A stretch of 64,000 bases of DNA from a bacterium SCSIO 12643. Its GTDB lineage: Bacteria; Bacteroidota; Bacteroidia; Flavobacteriales_G; Salibacteraceae. Location: positions 1,798,001 to 1,862,000 of the forward strand of contig CP073750.1 of assembly GCA_024398135.1 (NCBI GenBank), read 5' to 3'. The notes under the pieces are model-generated. The model was not told where the DNA came from. It was given only the letters and a program-made list of their open reading frames with translations, and made no database searches. Of the stretch, positions 1 to 8,876 are shown in pieces; positions within the stretch are counted from its first letter, which is position 1; every line of letters begins with the position of its first letter. Position numbers and translations under genes: made by a program.

Positions 1-1
1 T

Positions 2-3000
2 GGAGACACTTTACCAGGTATGCAGCAACACATCTATCAAGGTATTGTTGTATTATCTCCACCTTGTAACACCTGGACCATGTCTTATCAGGTGTGTGAT
101 AGAAATAGTACGGTAAACCTGGTTGGACAACCTTGTTCGTATATCAGTGCTACGCTAAACAGTGGGGTAGATACTTGTAATAACTCTCCATTATTTAACG
201 CACAACCAATTCCTTATGTGTGTATCAATCAGGTAGTAAATTATAACTTCGCTGTAACCGAGCCTGATGGAGATAGTTTAGTTTATAGTTTTGTAAACCC
301 ACTTCAAGGAGCTGGTAACCCTGTAACATTCAACAATCCCTATACTTTTAATCAACCAATTACGGGTATCACATTAAACTCTTCTACCGGTCAATTAACT
401 TTCACTCCTACAATTCAAGGTAATTTTGTCATTGCCGTTCAGGTATGTGAATATGAATATGGCACCGGAATTCTAAAAGGTTGTGTAACACGTGATATCC
501 AATTCGTTGTGATTCCTTGTTCAAATCAGCAACCATTGGCCCCACCAAATGGTATCTCTAACTTCCAGGGTACTGGTCTGTTAATTGGTCCAGACTCTGT
601 TGAAGTGTGTGTAGGGAATACTTTTACGTTTGATTTGGTTTTTACCGATCCAGATACAGGAGATACCGTTACTTTATTCTCTAATATCTCTACAGTTCTG
701 CCTGGTGCTACCGTTACTACCACTCCGGGTAATCCCGCAACAATGACCGTTTCCTGGATAGCACAACCTGGAACCCCTCCTTTTAATTCATTTACAGTCA
801 CAGGTATTGATGACGCTTGTCAGACACCTGGAATTGTTACAGAATCTTACAATGTAATTGTAACACCTTCAACCTATGCCGGTCCTGATGTCACTATTTG
901 TCAGGGTACACAATGGGCTCAAATGGGTGTTGTCGGTGGTACTTCTTTTACCTGGACGGTTCTTTCCGGTTCTCCGATCGATACTGTCCCAACCTCTTCA
1001 GGGTATAATGCGACTTGCCAAAACTGTCAATTCCCGTCTTTCTCTCCAAATGTGACTACTACTTATATCGTGACTTCCAATTTATCAAGTACATGTTCCA
1101 ACATAGATACTGTTGTGGTAAATGTGGCTCCTAACTTCAACTTAACAATGCCAAATGATACGCTTATCTGTTCTGTTGATGATTATCCACTTCAAATCTC
1201 TACGGATCAACCTTCTTTCTCTTACACTTATAAATGGTCGCCTTCCAGTTCTCTGGATTATGATACTGTAATGGTTCCTTTGGCGAACCCTTCTGATCCT
1301 ACTAACTACACTGTAACCGTAACTTCTGCTGGTGGATGTAAAAAAACAGGTTCTGTATTTATTGATCTTTCACCTCCTTTCCCAGACAACATGCAAGTTA
1401 CTGGGGATACCGTTCTTTGTGTAGGACAAACTACACAGTTGGGTATTGATTATGGGCCTATTCCAGCCGGAAACTGCGGTCCTACAACACAAGGTTGTTT
1501 AGGGGTTGTACAAAATGGAGATATCGGTACGGGTACTACGACCAATACTGGTAATACCTTCCCTTCTATCTATGGAGGCTCTCGTTGGGGGGCTAAACAT
1601 CAAATCATTTATCAACCTGCTGATCTAATCAGCATGGGACTTGCTGCTGGAGGTATGTTAAACTCTATCGCTTTCTTTGTTAACACTGTGGGTACTCCTA
1701 CTGTATATGACAACTTCGAAATCAAAATGGGTTGTACTTCTGAAATGGACCTTTCTAATGGTTGGATTTCTCCTGGTAACATGACTGTTGTGGTTCCAGC
1801 CAACTTGTACACTGCTGTGGCGGGTTGGAATGTTCACAACTTCAATACTGCTTATAAATGGGATGGTACTTCCAGTCTCGTTTTTGAAATCTGTTTCAAC
1901 AACGTTGGTAATGCAGCTAATGGGAATAGCATCATGCCTTATACTCCTACGGGATATCAATCTGTGATTTACCAATTTGCAAACAATCAATCTGTTTGCC
2001 AGACTTATAGTCCTGTGGGAACATTTGGCGGAGCAACTTTAACCAATCAACGTCCTAATACCAGATTTAACTTCTGTGCTGGGGTTGATCCTGCTGCTTT
2101 GACATATTCATGGTCTCCTGCTGCTGGTTTAAGCAGTACTAATATCCCGGATCCTATCGCTGGGCCGCCAAATTCAATAACATACCAGGTGGTGGTTTCA
2201 GACACTTTCGGTGGATGTTCAGATACTTTGACTCATTTTATTGATATGGTAACTCAATTTGATGCTGGGTTTACTTTCAATGATCCTTATTGTGTAAGTG
2301 CTGATCCTGATTCTGCTACCGTAAACGTTGGTGGGGGATACTTCACTGGTACCGGTGTAGACTCTAGTGGACTCTTCGACCCTGCTCTTGCTGGTGTGGG
2401 TGTATTCCCAATCACTTATCATTTAACTACTCCGGCTCTTTGTGCCAATGATTCTACGATCAATGTTCAGGTTATCCCACTTCCGGATGCTTCCATTACT
2501 TATAATGAAGTGTGTGTCGGAGGGACTCCTATCACTCTAACTGCCGCTACTGCTGGTGGAGTATGGTCAGGTGCTGCAATTACAGATACTACTAATGGTG
2601 TCTTCGATCCTGTTGGACTTTCTGCCGGTACTTATAATGTCGCTTATACTTTATATACTCCATGTCTAAGTTCTGACACTATGGGTATCAAAGTTATCGA
2701 ACCTTATAACTTCACTTTCAACCAAAATCAGGTGAATGTTTGTCAGGATGATACCATACATGTAACTAATAACTATACACTTTCTAACAATCCTCTGCAA
2801 GGTGCTGGGCCGGTGAAAGCCATCTGGAGCGATCCTACTGGTCGTATCGACTCTAATGGTGTTTTCGATGCCGATGGTGCTACTCCGGGTGATTATATCG
2901 TTACACTTTCTGTTACCGGTCTTGATGGTACTTGTGGTACTTCGAAAACCATGACCATTAAAGTCCTACAAAAAGATTATCCACAGTTCCCGAACGGGCT

Positions 3001-4126
3001 TACTTTCTGTGATAATGAAGATAAAGCTACCATCAGCGTTAGTCCTTGGTTATTCGGTAATGGTACTTCTTTCACGCAAACACCGATTAGTCCACTTGGA
3101 CCTAATGATACGCTTGATATCAATGCTTTTGGTTCTAATGGTAGATTTGATGCAACTAATGCTCCGCTTGGCGCTTGGGTTCTTGAAGTGACTTATACCA
3201 ACTTAAATGGTTGTACTGGTGTTAGTAGTGATACTATCCGTGTACTGGAAACTCCTAGTGCTCCTTCTCCTAATCCTGCCGCTTATTGTGAAGGGGAAGA
3301 TGTATATCTTTTTGCTACTGCTTCTAATCCTGATAGTCTTTACTGGTATAATGACATCAACCTTTTAGATACTGTCGGTATTGGTAATCCTACTTTCTGG
3401 GGGGTAGCTCCTAATCCAAATAGTGGTGATGTCTTCGTTTGGGTTACTGAAAACAATGATAGATGTATCTCTCCGGCTGTTAAATATCAATTGCCTATCA
3501 AAGATGCACCTACTGCTGAGTTTGAAATGAACTTTACTGATACTACCGGTACTTCTCAGTTTAATGTTCCGCACTGGCAATCGCCTATCTATGGACATGC
3601 TCCGTTCAGTGTAGACTTTAAAGCTCTCAACATTACTTCTACTGATTCTGTGGTTTGGTATCACCATTGGGAGAAACATCCTAACTCTCCTTCTGGATCT
3701 GTAAATACTACAAACTCTGATAATGTCACTTTCAGTTACAACTTAGCGAATCTTGATGAAAATGGTATGGCTATCGATTCTGCTTATATCAACCAATTAA
3801 TCGTAACCAATGAGTTTGGCTGTAAGGATACTGCTCAAGCTTTAATCTGGAGTGTCGCTACTGAAGCTTTCTTCAACATCTTTACGCCTAATGGTGATGG
3901 TCAAAACGATGTATTCTATCTTCCTGTTTTTGGTTTAAAAGAATACAAAGTTGAAATCTACAACCGTTGGGGTAAGAAAGTTTATGAATGGACCGATCCT
4001 AACCAGGGATGGGCCGGAGAAGATCAACCAGATGGAGTTTACTATTATGTTTTATCCGGAATCAGAAATGATGACTCTGAATATAAAAAGAATGGAACAG
4101 TGACCCTTACCGGATCAGGTAAATAA
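2..4126 (+). CDS. T9SS-secreted giant surface adhesin, copy A (5'-partial)
   Basis: This is the first of three tandem paralogues and its 5' end lies outside the window. The reading frame is open from base 2 and the first visible codons align with an internal stretch of the next copy (TLPGMQQHIYQG), so the ATG at 20 is an internal methionine. About 110 residues, including the signal peptide, are missing. The visible part has the end of a cysteine-rich head domain, several Ig/HYR-like beta domains, a central jelly-roll-like module (about 1500-2080) and a type B T9SS sorting domain at the end (FTPNGDGQNDVF, then YNRWGKKVYEW). Type B domains send proteins through the outer membrane to the cell surface or medium; a role in adhesion or gliding is inferred. 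Copy A is the most divergent of the three in the head but shares a long 3' tract with copy C. Confidence 0.88.
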   Translation, partial: GDTLPGMQQHIYQGIVVLSPPCNTWTMSYQVCDRNSTVNLVGQPCSYISATLNSGVDTCNNSPLFNAQPIPYVCINQVVNYNFAVTEPDGDSLVYSFVNPLQGAGNPVTFNNPYTFNQPITGITLNSSTGQLTFTPTIQGNFVIAVQVCEYEYGTGILKGCVTRDIQFVVIPCSNQQPLAPPNGISNFQGTGLLIGPDSVEVCVGNTFTFDLVFTDPDTGDTVTLFSNISTVLPGATVTTTPGNPATMTVSWIAQPGTPPFNSFTVTGIDDACQTPGIVTESYNVIVTPSTYAGPDVTICQGTQWAQMGVVGGTSFTWTVLSGSPIDTVPTSSGYNATCQNCQFPSFSPNVTTTYIVTSNLSSTCSNIDTVVVNVAPNFNLTMPNDTLICSVDDYPLQISTDQPSFSYTYKWSPSSSLDYDTVMVPLANPSDPTNYTVTVTSAGGCKKTGSVFIDLSPPFPDNMQVTGDTVLCVGQTTQLGIDYGPIPAGNCGPTTQGCLGVVQNGDIGTGTTTNTGNTFPSIYGGSRWGAKHQIIYQPADLISMGLAAGGMLNSIAFFVNTVGTPTVYDNFEIKMGCTSEMDLSNGWISPGNMTVVVPANLYTAVAGWNVHNFNTAYKWDGTSSLVFEICFNNVGNAANGNSIMPYTPTGYQSVIYQFANNQSVCQTYSPVGTFGGATLTNQRPNTRFNFCAGVDPAALTYSWSPAAGLSSTNIPDPIAGPPNSITYQVVVSDTFGGCSDTLTHFIDMVTQFDAGFTFNDPYCVSADPDSATVNVGGGYFTGTGVDSSGLFDPALAGVGVFPITYHLTTPALCANDSTINVQVIPLPDASITYNEVCVGGTPITLTAATAGGVWSGAAITDTTNGVFDPVGLSAGTYNVAYTLYTPCLSSDTMGIKVIEPYNFTFNQNQVNVCQDDTIHVTNNYTLSNNPLQGAGPVKAIWSDPTGRIDSNGVFDADGATPGDYIVTLSVTGLDGTCGTSKTMTIKVLQKDYPQFPNGLTFCDNEDKATISVSPWLFGNGTSFTQTPISPLGPNDTLDINAFGSNGRFDATNAPLGAWVLEVTYTNLNGCTGVSSDTIRVLETPSAPSPNPAAYCEGEDVYLFATASNPDSLYWYNDINLLDTVGIGNPTFWGVAPNPNSGDVFVWVTENNDRCISPAVKYQLPIKDAPTAEFEMNFTDTTGTSQFNVPHWQSPIYGHAPFSVDFKALNITSTDSVVWYHHWEKHPNSPSGSVNTTNSDNVTFSYNLANLDENGMAIDSAYINQLIVTNEFGCKDTAQALIWSVATEAFFNIFTPNGDGQNDVFYLPVFGLKEYKVEIYNRWGKKVYEWTDPNQGWAGEDQPDGVYYYVLSGIRNDDSEYKKNGTVTLTGSGK

Positions 4127-4133
4127 CAAAAAA

Positions 4134-4169
4134 GAACCGTGAAATAGGCTTCTATTTCACGGTTCTTTT
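4134..4169 (+). terminator. Rho-independent terminator after adhesin copy A
   Basis: A perfect 14-bp stem (GAACCGTGAAATAG with its complement at 4152-4165) closes a GCTT loop and is followed by TTTT. It starts 8 bases after the stop codon. Confidence 0.85.
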
Positions 4170-4262
4170 CATTTTTAATTTCAAATTAATAAAACTAATT
4201 GACTATAGTCAGGCAACTTTTGTTTTCATACGAACGTCACCAGCCTACATAAAACTATAGTT

Positions 4263-7200
4263 ATGAAGTTATTTTACCGTTATTTCGCCATTTTGTCTTT
4301 GGTGTTTTTGGGTTTTATCCAAAATACAAATGCATCCCATATTTCTGGGTTAGATTTTAATTATCAATGCATTGGACAAGACTCTTTTCTTGTTACTTTA
4401 AATATATTTAGAGATTGTAGTGGTATTCCTGCCCCTAATAATGTAACTATTAACTTTACCAGTACTTGTGGTGGGAATATTAATCAACTCTTCAATAAAA
4501 TAAATGGACCTAATGGTACAGAAGTATCTCAACTATGTCCTACAAGTATCAACAACTCTACTTGTAATGGGGGTACTCTACCTGGTATGCAGCAACACAT
4601 CTATCAAGGTATTGTTGTTTTAGCACCACCTTGTAATACCTGGACCATGTCATGGAGTACCTGTAATAGAAATACCACAGTTAACTTAGTTGGAGCACCA
4701 TGTTCTTATATCAGTGCTACACTAAATAGTGGAGTAGATACTTGTAACAACTCTCCAATGTTTAATGCACAACCAATTCCTTATGTGTGTATCAATCAGG
4801 TAGTAAATTATAACTTCGCTGTAACCGAGCCAGATGGAGATTCTATCGTTTATAGTTTTGTAAACCCTCTTTCTGCCGCTAATACTCCAGTGAACTTCGC
4901 TGCTGGTTATACTTTTAACCAACCAATTCCAGGGATTACATTAAATTCTACTACCGGTCAATTAACTTTCACCCCTACTATCTTAGGTAACTTCGTTATT
5001 GCCGTTCAGGTATGTGAATATGAATATGGAACAGGTATATTAAAGGCGTGTGTCACTCGTGATATCCAATTCGTTGTGATTAGTTGTTCTAATCAGCAAC
5101 CATTGGCTCCACCAGGTGGTATCTCTAACTTCCAGGGTACTGGTCTTCAAGTAGGTCCTGACTCTGTTGAAGTTTGTGTAGGTAACTGGTTTTCTTTCGA
5201 TCTTGTTTTTACTGATCCTGATGCTGCTGATACTGTTTCTCTGTTCTCTAACATTGCTACAGTTCTACCTGGTGCTACCGTTACTACTACTCCGGGTAAT
5301 CCTGCAACTATCAGTGTATCATGGATCGCTCAAGCTGGTTCCGCTCCATTTAATACTTTCACCGTTACCGGGGTTGATGACGCTTGTCCTACTCCTGGTC
5401 TTGTAACAGCTTCTTATAATGTCATCGTGGTCCCTTCTACCTATGCTGGTCCTGACCTCACTATTTGTCAGGGTACACAATGGGCTCAAATGGGTGCTGT
5501 TGGCGGTACTGTATTCACATGGTCTGTCCTTTCTGGTTCTCCGATCGATACCGTACCTTCTTCACCAGGTTATAACGCAACTTGTCAGACGTGTCAATTC
5601 CCGTCTTTCTCTCCAAATGTCACTACTACTTATATCGTTACTTCAAACCTTTCTGGTACTTGTGTAAATGTAGATACTGTTGTAGTGAATGTGGCTCCTA
5701 ACTTCAACTTAACAATGCCAAATGATACGCTTATTTGTTCGGTTGATGATTATCCACTTCAAATCTCTACGGATCAACCTTCTTTCTCTTACACTTATAA
5801 ATGGTCGCCTTCCAGTTCTCTGGATTATGATACTGTAATGGTTCCTTTGGCGAACCCTTCTGATCCTACTAACTACACTGTGACTGTAACTTCTGCGGGT
5901 GGATGTAAAAAGACTGGTTCTGTATTTATCGATCTTTCTCCTCCTTTCCCAAACAACATGCAAGTCACTGGGGATACCGTTCTTTGCGTAGGACAAACTA
6001 CACAGTTGGGTATTGATTATGGGCCTATTCCAGCCGGAAACTGTGGTCCTACAACACAAGGTTGTTTAGGGGTTGTACAAAATGGTGATATTGGTACGGG
6101 TACTGCAACTAATACTGGTAATACATTCCCTTCTATCTATGGAGGCTCTCGTTGGGGGGCTAAACACCAAATCATTTACCAACCTGCTGATCTAATCAGC
6201 ATGGGACTTGCTGCTGGAGGTATGTTAAACTCTATCGCTTTCTTTGTTAACACTGTGGGTACTCCTACTGTATATGACAACTTCGAAATCAAAATGGGTT
6301 GTACTTCTGAAATGGACCTTTCTAATGGTTGGATTTCTCCTGGTAACATGACTGTTGTGGTTCCGGCCAACTTGTACACTGTTGTGGCGGGTTGGAATGT
6401 TCACAACTTCAATACTGCTTATAAATGGGATGGTACTTCCAGTCTCGTTTTTGAAATCTGTTTCAACAACGTTGGTAATGCAGCTAATGGAAATAGCATC
6501 ATGCCTTATACTCCTACGGGGTATCAATCTGTGATTTACCAATCTGCAAATAACCAATCTGTTTGCCAGACTTATAGTTCTGTGGGAACATTTGGCGGAG
6601 CAACTTTAACCAATCAACGTCCTAATACCAGATTTAACTTCTGTGCTGGGGTTGATCCTGCTGCTTTGACATATTCATGGTCTCCTGCTGCTGGTTTAAG
6701 CAGTACTAATATCCCGGATCCTATCGCTGGGCCGCCAAATTCAATAACATACCAGGTGGTGGTTTCAGACACTTTCGGTGGGTGTGCGGATACGCTGACT
6801 CACCATATCAATATGGTAACTCAATTTGATGCAGGGTTTACTTTCAATGATCCTTATTGTGTGAGTGCTGATCCTGATTCTGCTACCGTAAACGTTGGTG
6901 GTGGATACTTCACAGGTACCGGTGTAGACTCCAGTGGACTCTTCGATCCTGCTCTTGCTGGTGTGGGTGTATTCCCTATCACTTATCATTTAACTACTCC
7001 GGCTCTTTGTGCCAATGATTCTACAATCAATGTTCAGGTTATCCCACTTCCGGATGCTTCCATTACTTATAATGAAGTGTGTGTCGGAGGGGCTCCTATC
7101 ACTCTGACTGCCGCTACTGCTGGTGGGGTATGGTCTGGGGCGGCTATTACAGATACTACTAATGGTGTCTTCGATCCTGTTGGACTTTCTGCCGGTACTT

Positions 7201-8693
7201 ATAATGTCGCTTATACTTTATATACTCCATGTCTAAGTTCTGACACTATGGGTATCAAAGTTATCGAACCTTATAACTTCACATTTAATCAGTTACAAGT
7301 TAACGTTTGTCAGGATGATACTGTACACGTAACTAATAACTATACACTTTCTAACAATCCTCTGCAAGGTGCTGGGCCGGTGAAAGCCATCTGGAGTGAT
7401 CCTACTGGTCGTATCGACTCTAATGGTGTTTTCGATGCCGATGGTGCTACTCCGGGTGATTATATCGTTACACTTTCTGTTACCGGTCTTGATGGTACTT
7501 GTGGTACTTCGAAAACCATGACCATTAAAGTCCTACAAAAAGATTATCCACAGTTCCCGAACGGACTTACTTTCTGTGATAATGAAGATAAAGCTACCAT
7601 CAGCGTTAGTCCTTGGTTATTCGGTAATGGTACTTCTTTCACGCAAACACCGATTAGTCCACTTGGACCTAATGATACGCTTGATATCAACGCTTTTGGT
7701 TCTAATGGTAGATTTGATGCAACTAATGCTCCGCTTGGTGCTTGGGTTCTTGAAGTGACTTATACCAACTTAAATGGTTGTACTGGTGTTAGTAGTGATA
7801 CTATCCGTGTACTGGAAACTCCTAGTGCTCCTTCTCCTAATCCTGCCGCTTATTGTGAAGGCGAAGATGTCTATCTTTTTGCTACTGCTTCTAATCCTGA
7901 TAGTCTTTACTGGTATAATGACATCAATCTTTTAGATACTGTCGGTATTGGTAATCCTACTTTCTGGGGGGTAGCTCCTAATCCAAATAGTGGTGATGTC
8001 TTCGTTTGGGTTACTGAAAACAATGATAGATGTATCTCTCCGGCTGTTAAATATCAATTGCCTATCAAAGATGCACCTACTGCTGAATTTGAAATGAACT
8101 TTACGGATACTACCGGTACTTCACAGTTTAATGTTCCACACTGGCAATCGCCTATCTATGGACATGCTCCGTTCAGTGTAGACTTTAAAGCTCTCAACAT
8201 TACTTCTACTGATTCTGTGGTTTGGTATCACCATTGGGAGAAACATCCTAACTCTCCTTCTGGATCTGTAAATACTACAAACTCTGATAATGTCACTTTC
8301 AGTTACAACTTAGCGAATCTTGATGAAAATGGTATGGCTATCGATTCTGCTTATATCAACCAATTAATCGTAACCAATGAGTTTGGCTGTAAGGATACTG
8401 CTCAAGCTTTAATCTGGAGTGTCGCTACTGAAGCTTTCTTCAACATCTTTACGCCTAATGGTGATGGTCAAAACGATGTATTCTATCTTCCTGTTTTTGG
8501 TTTAAAAGAATACAAAGTTGAAATCTACAACCGTTGGGGTAAGAAAGTTTATGAATGGACCGATCCTAACCAGGGATGGGCCGGAGAAGATCAACCAGAT
8601 GGAGTTTACTATTATGTTTTATCTGGAATCAGAAATGATGACTCTGAATATAAAAAACAAGGTACTGTGACTCTTACAGGGTCTGGTAGATAA
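4263..8693 (+). CDS. T9SS-secreted giant surface adhesin, copy B
   Basis: This is a complete 1,476-residue paralogue. An N-terminal signal peptide (charged MKLFYRYF, hydrophobic core, cleavage near NASHIS) is followed by a Bacteroidota head domain that begins HISGLDF and contains an FRDCSG motif and many cysteines. Ig/HYR-like domains follow (about 280-590), then a jelly-roll-like module (about 600-795), more beta domains with conserved CVGG and DTAQ-type linkers, and a type B T9SS sorting domain (about 1392-1476, FTPNGDGQNDVF). The protein is expected on the cell surface. Its sequence is a patchwork: around 6728-6775 it follows copy A, and from about 6780 it follows copy C. The gene stands alone between hairpins. 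Ligand and function are not visible from sequence. Confidence 0.9.
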   Translation: MKLFYRYFAILSLVFLGFIQNTNASHISGLDFNYQCIGQDSFLVTLNIFRDCSGIPAPNNVTINFTSTCGGNINQLFNKINGPNGTEVSQLCPTSINNSTCNGGTLPGMQQHIYQGIVVLAPPCNTWTMSWSTCNRNTTVNLVGAPCSYISATLNSGVDTCNNSPMFNAQPIPYVCINQVVNYNFAVTEPDGDSIVYSFVNPLSAANTPVNFAAGYTFNQPIPGITLNSTTGQLTFTPTILGNFVIAVQVCEYEYGTGILKACVTRDIQFVVISCSNQQPLAPPGGISNFQGTGLQVGPDSVEVCVGNWFSFDLVFTDPDAADTVSLFSNIATVLPGATVTTTPGNPATISVSWIAQAGSAPFNTFTVTGVDDACPTPGLVTASYNVIVVPSTYAGPDLTICQGTQWAQMGAVGGTVFTWSVLSGSPIDTVPSSPGYNATCQTCQFPSFSPNVTTTYIVTSNLSGTCVNVDTVVVNVAPNFNLTMPNDTLICSVDDYPLQISTDQPSFSYTYKWSPSSSLDYDTVMVPLANPSDPTNYTVTVTSAGGCKKTGSVFIDLSPPFPNNMQVTGDTVLCVGQTTQLGIDYGPIPAGNCGPTTQGCLGVVQNGDIGTGTATNTGNTFPSIYGGSRWGAKHQIIYQPADLISMGLAAGGMLNSIAFFVNTVGTPTVYDNFEIKMGCTSEMDLSNGWISPGNMTVVVPANLYTVVAGWNVHNFNTAYKWDGTSSLVFEICFNNVGNAANGNSIMPYTPTGYQSVIYQSANNQSVCQTYSSVGTFGGATLTNQRPNTRFNFCAGVDPAALTYSWSPAAGLSSTNIPDPIAGPPNSITYQVVVSDTFGGCADTLTHHINMVTQFDAGFTFNDPYCVSADPDSATVNVGGGYFTGTGVDSSGLFDPALAGVGVFPITYHLTTPALCANDSTINVQVIPLPDASITYNEVCVGGAPITLTAATAGGVWSGAAITDTTNGVFDPVGLSAGTYNVAYTLYTPCLSSDTMGIKVIEPYNFTFNQLQVNVCQDDTVHVTNNYTLSNNPLQGAGPVKAIWSDPTGRIDSNGVFDADGATPGDYIVTLSVTGLDGTCGTSKTMTIKVLQKDYPQFPNGLTFCDNEDKATISVSPWLFGNGTSFTQTPISPLGPNDTLDINAFGSNGRFDATNAPLGAWVLEVTYTNLNGCTGVSSDTIRVLETPSAPSPNPAAYCEGEDVYLFATASNPDSLYWYNDINLLDTVGIGNPTFWGVAPNPNSGDVFVWVTENNDRCISPAVKYQLPIKDAPTAEFEMNFTDTTGTSQFNVPHWQSPIYGHAPFSVDFKALNITSTDSVVWYHHWEKHPNSPSGSVNTTNSDNVTFSYNLANLDENGMAIDSAYINQLIVTNEFGCKDTAQALIWSVATEAFFNIFTPNGDGQNDVFYLPVFGLKEYKVEIYNRWGKKVYEWTDPNQGWAGEDQPDGVYYYVLSGIRNDDSEYKKQGTVTLTGSGR

Positions 8694-8728
8694 AAAACTA
8701 CCCTACTTTACATAACTCGAAAATGGAG

Positions 8729-8758
8729 AAAGGGCTCAATAATTTGAGCCCTTTTTTT
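8729..8758 (+). terminator. Rho-independent terminator after adhesin copy B
   Basis: An 11-bp stem (AAAGGGCTCAA / TTGAGCCCTTT) with a TAAT loop leads into a run of seven T. Confidence 0.88.
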
Positions 8759-8876
8759 GTGGAAAAAAAATAGGTTTTTTTTCTATATTCTTTTGTTTAC
8801 ATTCGCTGCGTACATTATTTTAAATGTATTTAACATTCAGAATATTAATATATCGCCTTCGTATAAAACTATAATT

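Noticed and set aside
20-22. ATG at 20 as the start of adhesin copy A
   Set aside because: The frame continues to the window edge and the residue matches an internal methionine of the paralogues.
8757-8876. An upstream start giving copy C 40 extra residues
   Set aside because: It begins in the T-run of the copy B terminator, is not found in copy B, and would bury the signal peptide.
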